Source: Cervus elaphus (lineage: Eukaryota; Chordata; Mammalia; Artiodactyla; Cervidae). Taken from it: a DNA stretch of 64,000 bases. The notes beneath the pieces are model-generated. The model was given only the letters and a program-made list of their open reading frames with translations, ran no database searches and was not told the origin of the DNA. The position numbers and the translations under genes are program-made. Shown here in pieces: positions 55,560-64,000 of the stretch (position 1 is its first letter; each line of letters begins with the position of its first letter). The stretch spans positions 47,819,616 to 47,883,615 of the forward strand of contig NC_057848.1 of assembly GCF_910594005.1 (NCBI RefSeq), read 5' to 3'.

Positions 55560-55870
55560 CATTATTGACATGAAATAGAGAATTCATCATTCATCTAGTT
55601 GATCATGTCACCAACCTTCCCACCCCCCAAATCTCAGTCACCCAATCCTGCCTCTGCAATCTATCCCGGTTTTACCCCTGCAGCAAATGCCTTAGGCATT
55701 GCCTGAGGGGCCTCATTATGTCTCCTCTGAACTATTACAACAGCCTGCCTTTAGTATCCGCAGCCTCCCCAATCCAGCAGTAACAATGCCAGGAGAATAT
55801 GCTTTCTAAAAACTGAATCAGGACATAGACTACCTGGCTGTTCACCATCCTTTCCGTCTTCTGAGGAACA
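55560..55870 (+). mobile_element. L2 LINE fragment
   Basis: 'aactattacaacagcctgcc', 'atgctttctaaaaactgaat', 'caggacatagactacctggc', 'tgttcaccatcctttccgtc' follow the middle-3' part of L2. Confidence 0.6.
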
Positions 55871-55920
55871 CAGTTAGATCACATTTTTCAGCCTTTCTTA
55901 CAGATAGGTCTAGATATATG

Positions 55921-56045
55921 ACCCTGGAGGAGGAAATAGCAACCCACTCCAGTATTCTTGCCTGGAGAATTCCATGGCCAGAGGAGCCTGGCGGGCTACA
56001 GTCCATGGGATCGCAGAGTCAGACACGACCGAATGACTAACATAC
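55921..56045 (+). mobile_element. Bov-A monomer / truncated Bov-tA SINE
   Basis: Only the 3' half ('accctggaggaggaaatagc' to 'gaccgaatgactaacatac'). Flanked by a perfect 9-bp duplication AGATATATG (55912-55920 and 56046-56054), so truncation happened at insertion. Confidence 0.92.
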
Positions 56046-56054
56046 AGATATATG

Positions 56055-56370
56055 GCTGAGTCTAGAAAACAAGTGTTGGGTACCGTTTCCAGGTCTGATC
56101 CATAAGAAACTCCTATTCATGATCTTATTTGCTCCTCTCCCTTCCTCTAGTTTAACGTAGACAAACATGGTAACTTTTCAAGCCATATGGAGAAGAATGT
56201 GGAGCCACAGAGTGGAAAGAGCCTGGGACCTGAGTCAAACCTGGGAAAATTGCCTACAAATGAGGAATTATCAGGTTGCATTTAGATGAACAAGAAATAA
56301 ATTACTATTTTTGAGCCACGGTACATTTTTAGATTAGTTTGTAACAGAAGCTGGTATTATCTTAACTAAC
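56055..56370. other. Unassigned intronic sequence
   Basis: Nothing recognised with confidence. Confidence 0.35.
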
Positions 56371-56374
56371 ACAC

Positions 56375-57170
56375 CATGCTGTTCTTCTGGTCAAAATCTT
56401 TCACCCATTGGCTATCATACTCTCTGCAAAATCCTTAGAATGACATGTACTAGGTACTTCATGGGGGTTTCCCTGCTGGCTCACTGGTAAAGATTTGCCT
56501 GCAACGCAGGAGACCCAGCTTCGATCCCTGGGTTAGGAAGACCCCCTGGAGAAGGAAATGGCAACCCTCTCCAGTACTCTTGCCTAGAAAATCCCATGGA
56601 TAGAGGAGCCTGGTGGGCTGCAGTCCACGGGGTCACAAAGAGTCAGACACCACTGAGCAACTAACATTTTCACTTTTTTCAGGCCCTTCATAATCTAAAT
56701 GTGAATCACTCTATCAGTCTCATTCTATTTTAATTCCTTAACTCTTACCCTCCCATGGTCACATACCATACTTTCTGTTAAACCACAATGAATTACTTGA
56801 CATTCTCAGAAGGTAAAAGAGTACATTCAAGCCAACATCCATGCTGTTACTTCACTTTAGAATCCATTCTCTTTCTTCTATCTAATAGTTGAAATTCTTA
56901 TCATTCATGATCTGGTTCATATGTCATCATCTCTAAGACATCTTTCTCTGTTCCTCTTTGTCATAATCAATTGCCTTCCCATTGGCACTCCCATAACACA
57001 TTAAACAATTCTGTAGCATTAGCATTATCTCTAAATTGAAATACATTTTGGCTCTTCATATGTCTATTTTCAAAACTAGATTGTTATCCCCTTGAGACAC
57101 AATTGAATCTCATTCATTTGTATAAAGGCACATGCTCTTATACACACAGTAGTCACTGAAGAAACAGGCG
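56375..57170 (+). mobile_element. L2 LINE, long fragment interrupted by a SINE
   Basis: 'cacccattggctatcatact', 'ctctgcaaaatccttagaat' before the SINE; 'caggcccttcataatctaaa', 'aactcttaccctcccatggt', 'gttgaaattcttatcattca', 'aactagattgttatcccctt' after it. The order follows L2 and the interruption is at 56463-56678. Confidence 0.75.
56463..56678 (+). mobile_element. Bov-tA SINE inserted in L2
   Basis: Full-length forward copy ('gggggtttccctgctggctc' to 'gagcaactaacattttcact'). No long target duplication identified. Confidence 0.93.
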
Positions 57171-57229
57171 GAATTGGTATTACTAGGTTTATTTAGCAAA
57201 TTAGACTTTTCAAAGTATCTTATGAGAGT

Positions 57230-57277
57230 CCTGCATTGCAGGCAGATTCTTTACCATCTGAGCTGCCAGGGAAGCCC
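57230..57277 (-). mobile_element. Bov-tA SINE head fragment
   Basis: A 48-bp piece of the SINE 5' end only: 'tgcattgcaggcagattctt', 'taccatctgagctgccaggg', 'aagccc'. Confidence 0.85.
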
Positions 57278-57489
57278 AAAGAGAACCAACCTTACAGCTG
57301 AGAAAACTTCTACTTTGCCTTGCCCTCCTGCAGATAATATTCACTGGACAAAGTTCAATTAAAAAAAAACCAAACAAACAAACCAATGACCTTAGGCACT
57401 GGGGAGTAAACAAAAGCAAGCAGATTCTGGTGGGGAATGAAAACTTGGAAGAAGAGAAGGTGTGAGTGAGTTTCCATTTTAAATTTTTT

Positions 57490-58210
57490 TTTTAATTGAG
57501 TGTAGGGAATGGTCAGAGCTGCATGAAGTGGTAAAAACCTTGACACATAACTCTCAGTATGAGTTAAAGGACCAGAAGACAGAGTTCAGGCAATGACAGT
57601 CACTGAAAAGTAAAGAAGGAACTTCCAAAAGGAGACAAATATATAGAGAGGCTGCAATCCACATTCTTCATATAAACTTTGCCCCAATCTCTGGCTCATG
57701 CTGGAACCACGCATGTGTAGGGCAGACTCCAGCTGAGAATAAAGAAACTGAACTGAAATTTGAGTTGCAACCGAAGAGGCAGAGTTTGTTGACTGAGTAA
57801 AAAAAAAAAAAAAAATGAATTGCTTACGAGAGATAAAATGGAACGAGAAAATCAAACTTCTTTAGGGGAACATAACAGAAACCAAAGTCCCCACAATATA
57901 ACAATCACAATGTCCAAGATACAGTCCAATATTAATAATATGATAAAATAGGAAAAAGTGACCCTTTCTCAAAAGAAAAGATGACCTTATAGAAACTCAC
58001 TCCAAGATAACCCAGATGTTGGAATTAGTAGACAGGGATTTCAAAGTGGCTATTGTAACTATGGTCATGAATATGAAGGAAGATATGCTTATTATAAATG
58101 GAAAGAAAGGAAATCTCAGCAGAGAAACAGAAAATATTTTAAAAGACTAATGGAAATGCTAATGTGAAAATTATAATCACTGAAATAAAAACTGAGGATG
58201 TGCAATTAAA
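57490..58210 (+). mobile_element. Old L1 fragment from the 5'/ORF1 side
   Basis: 'ccagatgttggaattagtag', 'acagggatttcaaagtggct', 'attgtaactatggtcatgaa', 'gaaatctcagcagagaaaca' and 'aatcactgaaataaaaactg' resemble the 5'/ORF1 side of old mammalian L1. Carries an A-rich run at 57800-57816. Too decayed for an ORF1 frame. Confidence 0.68.
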
Positions 58211-58685
58211 GAACATGACTCATTCTCATTAGTCCCTTCATAGGTAACAGTTAGTTTGGGGTTATTTGTTTAGTTCATCTTACCTTTTGTTTGAAAACTG
58301 CCCAGCACTCACAGAGAAAGGGCTCCTGTCACACTTATGTGATTCTTCTAATATTCTGAGGACATTATCAGAGAAAAAAAATTCATCATTGTCCCCCTTA
58401 CCCATGTTGTCTAGTTAAAGACTTTCCCTGATTCAAGAACCTAAGCATCTGGCTTAGGTCTATCCCATACCAATCTCAGAGAGGCAACAGTAAGTCCTGC
58501 CTCAATACTGGCATGTTGAGAGTTTGATCTTCCAAAGTAACTCCTTTTTTCTCTCATATCCATTGTTGTCAAGTGAGGGGGAGCAGAACACAGCGCCCCA
58601 AAATGTAATACTTTCACATATGTATTGTTTTGAGATGAAGGCAATTAAAATCAGCAGACTCGGGAAAAGCCTTTTATCTCCCCCT
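58211..58685. other. Unassigned intronic sequence
   Basis: Nothing recognised. Confidence 0.4.
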
Positions 58686-58696
58686 TAACTGTCTAG

Positions 58697-58976
58697 TGGA
58701 GAAGGAAACGGCACCCCACTCCAGTACTCTTGCCTGGAAAATCCCATGGATGGAGGAGCCTGGTGGGCTGCAGTCCATGGGGTCGCAAAGAGTCGGACAT
58801 GACTGAGCGACTTCACTTTCACTTTTCACTTTCATGTATTGGAGAAGGAAATGGCAACCTACTCCAGTGTTCTGGCCTGGAGAATCCCAGGGACGGGGGA
58901 GCCTGGTGGGCTGCCATCTATGGGGTCGCACAGAGTCGGACATGGCTGAAGTGACTTAGCATAGCATAGCATAGTA
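58697..58976 (+). mobile_element. Bov-A2 SINE
   Basis: Complete dimer ('tggagaaggaaacggcaccc' to 'gaagtgacttagcatagc') with an (AGCAT)n tail. Flanked by a perfect 11-bp duplication TAACTGTCTAG (58686-58696 and 58977-58987). Confidence 0.96.
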
Positions 58977-58987
58977 TAACTGTCTAG

Positions 58988-59167
58988 AGGCTTCCCTGGT
59001 GCCCTGACAATGTAGGAGATGCAGGTTCTATCCCTTGGTCAGGAAGATCCCCTGGAGAAGGAAATGGCAAACAACTCCAGTATCCTTGCCTGGAGAATCC
59101 CATGGAGAGAGGAGCCTGGCAGGCTGGGGGTCGCAAAGAATCAGACACGACTTAGGGGCCAAACAAC
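58988..59167 (+). mobile_element. Bov-tA SINE abutting Bov-A2
   Basis: Starts directly after the right duplication of the Bov-A2 copy ('aggcttccctggtgccctga') and ends near 'gacacgacttaggggcc'. Has a head deletion and a 3' deletion around 59127. Confidence 0.92.
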
Positions 59168-59787
59168 TACATACAACTAATTGCCTAGGAGAACTGATAT
59201 AGGAGACCTGGACTGGAAAAAGGACTACTACCAGAGAGAACATTTTACATCTCAAGACTTATCTGTATGGCAAGGCAAACATTTGTTTGCCAAACATTTG
59301 CTCTTCTCATCTTCCTGTGAACTGTTTTCCTTCCCTCTGAGGTCCTAGATCTTTACCCCTTCTCCATAGCTCAAGATGGTATCTGAGTATTTGAATGGGC
59401 TCCTCTATATATGAAATTTGTTTTTCTCCTGGTAATCTATCTTGGGTCAATATAATTATTAGACCAGCCAAAGAACCTAGAAGGGAAGAAGGAAAATTTT
59501 TTCCACCCCTACATAAGAAGCCTTCAGGTTATCATTTTATTTCCCATGTAGCTTCCCAAAGGAAATTAATGCTTGGATGACTGACAAGAGTACTTTAATA
59601 GCTATATTTCATGTTTTAAAAAGATCAACGTACCTACCGGTTTTATACATCAGTATCTTATGAGTTTGGTTAAGGAAAGGCAGACACCTGCTGGCCAAAT
59701 AACTCTAGATGCTGTAAAAAACTAAAATTGACTTCAGGTACCAGATCGTGGTAAACTATATCTCGTAGTGGTATCAGATAATGAGCA
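59168..59787. other. Unassigned intronic sequence
   Basis: Nothing recognised. Confidence 0.4.
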
Positions 59788-59885
59788 AACTCTGGGAGAC
59801 AGTGAAGGACGGGGAAGCCTGGCATACTGTAGTATAGTAGGGGTGCAAAGAGTCAGACACGACAGAGTAACTGAACAACAACAAG
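59788..59885 (+). mobile_element. BovB LINE 3' tail fragment
   Basis: 'aaactctgggagacagtgaa', 'ggacggggaagcctggcata', 'caaagagtcagacacgacag', ending 'gaacaacaacaa'. About 100 bases of the 3' end. Confidence 0.88.
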
Positions 59886-61117
59886 CGATACAGGACAGCG
59901 CCTCCCCACGAGGCCCAGATCTGCAATCCAGTCTTTCTATATAATGACTCTATCTTGTCATTACCTGAAAAAAAAAATCCAAGTATGTTAAAGTTCATAT
60001 TATTCATAGATATTGTATCTCGCTCAACTATGTCTACTCTAGTCCAGGAATATTTGGAACATCTTATAGGAGCTTCATACTAAAAATACGTTTATCTCAA
60101 GTAGAAACTATATATAGCTCATGTATTATATTATTAGTGTAATAGACCAATGTTACTCTTGAATATAAAAAAATAATATACATATATTTAAATGTGCTGG
60201 GGCATTTCCAGGTACAGTTGGAAAATGTACATTGCAAGAATGTTTACTATAAAGCATAATCTATATTCATTATGTTATTATCTTATTTAGAAGCAGGGAA
60301 AGAAAACTGCTCTATAGAGCTCTCTACCTTAACTCTGAATTTTCGAAGTCAGAAGCAGCTGATATTTATACAGGAAGACAAATTAATAAAAAAGGTATTT
60401 GCTTTTGCCAATGAGTTTTCAGACATATCTCTTCTGTATGCAACATATATGCTCTGGTGAGTGTATATACATAATCAGTGCTCTGTTAAATTATATTTTA
60501 ACTGCACGATTAAAAATGAACTTGTAATAAATCGTACTGCAAAATAAAGTATATTTTTTGTACAGATGACTCCCCCTAAAACCTACACACATCAATTTAG
60601 GTTTATGGTATGCAGGAGGACTACGTGGTCAAGTTCAAAGAATTTAGCGGACCATCAGTCAACATTCAAATTATTTTCTCAAACACTCAGGAAATTCTTA
60701 AGTGAACACTACCCACAAATTGAACATTCTGGAAATCAACTGTATCCAAATGAAAGAGCTTAAGAAAACCTCTTAAAAGAAAGAGCTTAAATGTTACAAA
60801 ACAGAAATGAAAAACTGGTGGAAGCTTGGTGCTCCTATAGCTGACTTTTAATATGAAACACAATATTACCATGGTTAAACAACTTGCTAGTTTTTCATTT
60901 TAGCCACTATTTGTATGGACAAAGCAAGTTATTATACAATGCTAGCCCTTCCTCTTATTCATAATAATGCAAAAATCAAGTCAGAAAGACAAAGCAAAGG
61001 AATGAACATGGTGTAACAACAACTCAAAGCAAATATGGAGAAACGATTTTCTATTCTTAAAAACTAATTCAACTCACTATGAAAATGTGACACAAAAATC
61101 TCAAGTTGAAAGAGGTT
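59886..61117. other. AT-rich intronic stretch
   Basis: No repeat recognised over 1.2 kb. The frames at 60272-60460 (62 codons) and 60566-60763 (65 codons) have no recognisable motif. Confidence 0.45.
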
Positions 61118-61129
61118 AATAGTTCTATA

Positions 61130-61338
61130 GAGGCTTCCCTGGTGGCTCAACAGTAAAGAATCCACCTGTCAATGCAGGAGACATGAGTTCAAGCCCTGGG
61201 TCTGGAAAACCCCCTGGAGGAGGACATGGCAACCCACTCCAGTATTCTTGCCTGGAGAATCCCATGGACAGAGGAGCCTGACAGGTTACAGTCCATGGGG
61301 TGGCAAAGAGTTAGACCACGACTTAGCAACTAAACAAC
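61130..61338 (+). mobile_element. Bov-tA SINE
   Basis: Full-length, 'gaggcttccctggtggctca' to 'gacttagcaactaaacaac'. Flanked by a perfect 12-bp duplication AATAGTTCTATA (61118-61129 and 61339-61350). Confidence 0.96.
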
Positions 61339-61350
61339 AATAGTTCTATA

Positions 61351-62327
61351 ATCACAGAAATTCTATACTTTCTTCTTAGTGTTCATTGAAAACATTAGTA
61401 ATTTCATTCAATACCCTACTCTATCATTTAAACAAACATATTATTGCTTATTCAACACAACTTTCAATTTTAAAATGTTACACAGCATTTCATTACAGTG
61501 CTAATTGTTAACACTTCTATACAAAAGCAGATGCATATTAGTTGCAACCTCGGAAATATCTGAGGTCATCAGCTAATGGTATTGATCAGGCATCGAAATT
61601 AATATTCTTTGAAACTGTCTGGGAAGTATAATCTTACTAACAATTCATGTCTCCATACAAACATTTTGTGTATACTTTCACCATATGGAATTAATTCACT
61701 TAAAGGATTTTACAAACTTTGGGAAAACTTATCCTCTTGTAAATCTTGATGTTATTGACTATAAGCAGATTTGAGATCAGACTGTTTGTTTAGGTCTTCT
61801 TTCCAATTTCTTTTAATCCTTTGACTTCAGGCCCTGCCTTTAGTAATCCTCTTGATATAGATGGATATTCATAGTTCAGTACCAGGGTCGGCCTCTATCA
61901 AAATGGTATTGGAGGCTCAGCACTTCTCAATAGGCTCTCTCTTTTCCCTGGAGATCATATTCAAATAACAGCATCCAACTACACTAGAGAAGTTTAAACC
62001 AGGTAGAAGTTATACTTTTGTAAGAGATATTTACATTTATGTGGAAAATCTCCGCTTGTAAAGGTATCTCCCACTCTGAATGAGGGAGGAAGGATGACTG
62101 TAAATTTCTAGAAATTCTTTTATCAATGGTGAAGGTAATGATTTAAATCTGCATAACAGCCTTACCCTAGACTACTGTGCTTTTCCTGGTCACCTGTCAT
62201 AACTGCCACCCTCCCCAACCCCACCAACATCTTCTAGTCTTTAATTGGAGAAGGTATTTATTTAAGCTGATAGTTTGGGCCATTTGGGGGGGGTTACTCA
62301 GTTTTCTTGGGTATCTCCCAAGGTATT
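61351..62327. other. Unassigned intronic sequence
   Basis: No gene or repeat recognised; G run at 62286-62293. Confidence 0.4.
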
Positions 62328-62336
62328 CATATTATT

Positions 62337-62524
62337 TCCCTGATGCTGGGAAATATTGAAGGCAGGAGGAGAAGGGGACAACAGAAGATGAGATGGTTGC
62401 ATGGCATCACCGACTCAATGGACATGAGTTTGGGCAGGCTCCGGGAGTTGGTGATGGACAGGGAAGCCTGGTGTGCTTCAGTCCATGGGATCGCAAAGAG
62501 TCGGACACAACTGAGTGACTGATG
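62337..62524 (+). mobile_element. BovB LINE 3' end, short insertion
   Basis: 'tgatgctgggaaatattgaa', 'ggcaggaggagaaggggaca', 'tggcatcaccgactcaatgg', 'gggagttggtgatggacagg', 'gtcggacacaactgagtgac'. Flanked by a perfect 9-bp duplication CATATTATT (62328-62336 and 62525-62533). Confidence 0.95.
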
Positions 62525-62533
62525 CATATTATT

Positions 62534-63129
62534 GAACTTCTGTTCATTTTTCTCCTGTTAATCTGTCTTGTATTATGGGGGGTCTCAGCCAAGAAACTAG
62601 AAGGTTAGTGGGAAAATTATTTTTCCTTTCCCACAAGTTTTTAATATGATTTCACAAATTTCCAATCAAAACTACTTTAAACCTCCTCCCAGTCCCCTAA
62701 AGATGTACTAAATGATTTACACAAATCCAGAAAACAATGAAATAAGAATCTGGAATCTAAACATACATGCACTTGAATAGGAACAAGTAGAGTGGCAATT
62801 TTAAGGTAGCACAAATGTAGTGCAAATTTGGCTAAGGCTTTCATTTGGAAAGTCTGTGGTTGTGCTTTGTCATACCTTCTCATATTCTACTTTTCCTAAC
62901 ACTTGGTGACAACTGCAGGGTGTTTTACACTTTATAAAATGCTTTCATCAGATCATTGGATAGTCACTCAGAGGAAGTCAGGGACTACAAAATGCTACTT
63001 CATAAACCATTTCCAAATACAATGTCATTTTTTCAAAAAGCTGTGAGGAATAATACTTTTCCAGGAACTTTTTATTGAGAACATATCTGAAAAAAGAATA
63101 GTTAATGGAAAAGAGGAACATTAAAGACT
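62534..63129. other. Unassigned intronic sequence
   Basis: Mostly unassigned; 62925-63060 is faintly MIR-like. Confidence 0.35.
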
Positions 63130-63138
63130 ATCACTATT

Positions 63139-63681
63139 CAGTTCAGTTCAGTTCAGTTCAGTCGCTCAGTCGTGTCCGACTCTTTGCGACCCCATGAATA
63201 ACAGCACGCCCGGCCTCCCTGTCCATCACAAACTCCCGGAGTTTACTCAGACTCATGCCCATCGAGTCGGTGATGCCATCCAGCCATCTCATCCTCTGTC
63301 ACCCCCTTCTCCTCCTGCCCCCAATCCCTCCCAGCATCAGGGTCTTTTCCAACGAGTCAGCTCTTTGCATGAGGTGGCCAAAGTACTAGAGTTTCAGCTT
63401 CAGCATTAGTCCTTCCAATGAACACCCAGGACTGATCTCCTTCAGGATGGACTGGTTGGATCTCCTTGCAGTTCAAGGGACTCTCAAGAGTCTTCTCCAA
63501 CACCACAGTTCAAAAGCATCAATTTTTTGGCGCTCAGCTTTCTTCATAGTTCAACTCTCATACCCATACATGACCACTGGAAAAACCATAGCCTTGACCA
63601 GACGGACCTTTGTTGGCAAAGTAATGTCTCTGCTTTTTAATATGGTGTCTAGGTTGGTCATAACTTTCTTTCCAAGGAGTA
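63139..63681 (-). mobile_element. BovB LINE 3' end
   Basis: Reversed BovB: (TTCAG)n tail at 63139-63161, then the complement of the C-terminal coding end through 'ggttggtcataactttcttt'. Flanked by a perfect 9-bp duplication ATCACTATT (63130-63138 and 63682-63690). One minus-strand open frame covers only part of it; there is no RT catalytic region. Confidence 0.96.
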
Positions 63682-63690
63682 ATCACTATT

Positions 63691-63848
63691 AGTGGCCCCC
63701 AATTAAATATAACTTAATTTGATTAAAGACAAGTTTATTTTCTCTTCTATGCAGCAAAGAACAACTCAAAAGCAAAACTATAGGAATAGCATTTAGTTTT
63801 GGTTGAAAGAGTTTTATAATTTTATTCTTCAACTATGTATTACTATTA
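63691..63848. other. Short unassigned spacer
   Basis: Nothing recognised. Confidence 0.3.
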
Positions 63849-63983
63849 TTGTTGTTGTTGTTCAGTTGCTAAGATGGGTCCAACTCTTTGTGACCCCATG
63901 GAATGCAGCACGCCAGGCTTCCCTGTCCTTCACTATCTCCCAGAGTTTGTTCAAACTCATGTCCATTGAGTCAATGACGCCAT
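63849..63983 (-). mobile_element. BovB LINE 3' tail fragment
   Basis: (TTG)n start, 'ttcagttgctaagatgggtc', 'acgccaggcttccctgtcct', 'actatctcccagagtttgtt' and 'catgtccattgagtcaatga'. It ends before the window edge; possible worn flanks 'tatgtattac' and 'tacgtatcat'. Confidence 0.85.
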
Positions 63984-64000
63984 ACGTATCATTTATCTCA

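Noticed and set aside
60566..60763. 65-codon frame considered as a small exon or retrocopy
   Set aside because: No recognisable homology, no flanking splice sites or target duplication.
1..64000. CRISPR arrays, rRNA or tRNA genes, bacterial operons
   Set aside because: Repeated units are ruminant SINE/LINE copies. The tRNA-like parts are SINE heads with degenerate boxes, not folded tRNA genes.
18487..64000. Search for upstream TENM1 exons
   Set aside because: No minus-strand frame resembles the earlier cytoplasmic-tail segments; a very short or 5' untranslated exon could still be missed by eye.

Overview
The window is nuclear DNA from a pecoran ruminant (cattle, sheep, goat or deer type). 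It carries ruminant-restricted repeats throughout: BovB (RTE) LINE copies, Bov-tA and Bov-A2 SINEs, bovine-type L1 3' ends, CHR SINEs and a small mariner. Between these lie older mammalian repeats (L2, MIR, MaLR LTRs, hAT-Charlie, old L1, and one CR1/L3-like fossil). There are no bacterial genes, operons, CRISPR arrays, rRNA or tRNA genes, and most open reading frames are chance or transposon-derived.

One real gene fragment is visible: a 241-bp coding exon on the minus strand at 18224-18464, bounded by a good acceptor and donor and matching the proline-rich intracellular segment of teneurin-1 (TENM1). TENM1 is X-linked in mammals, so the window is most likely X-chromosomal. The rest is then two very large TENM1 introns: the 3'-ward intron at 1-18223 and the 5'-ward intron at 18465-64000, reading the gene right to left. 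I did not find the neighbouring TENM1 exons.

Layout. 1-18 kb: a 5'-truncated BovB with RT domain (1391-2820), a MaLR LTR, MER5A, a bovine L1 with 17-bp target duplications (7763-9135), a CR1/L3-like RT fossil (13620-13975), L1 3' end, Bov-tA and CHR SINEs, a mini-mariner. 18-32 kb: the exon, then Bov-A2/Bov-tA/CHR/MIR copies and long stretches with few repeats. 32-33 kb: a three-level nest (L1 tail in Bov-A2 in Bov-tA). 34-38.5 kb: two old L1 fragments and a collapsed MaLR provirus. 39.5-45.1 kb: a SINE-dense block with an inverted Bov-tA pair. 45-50 kb: SINE-poor unique sequence with a CpG-retaining candidate conserved element (47390-47640). 50-64 kb: hAT, L1 tail, MLT1-type LTR, L2 fragments, old L1 5' part, several SINEs and BovB tails.

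No new multigene system is present. The most useful observations are the TENM1 exon, the candidate conserved noncoding element, the nested and inverted retrotransposons with readable target-site duplications, and several small rearrangement scars. Repeat family names come from recognition of consensus sequence by eye; subfamily labels are tentative.
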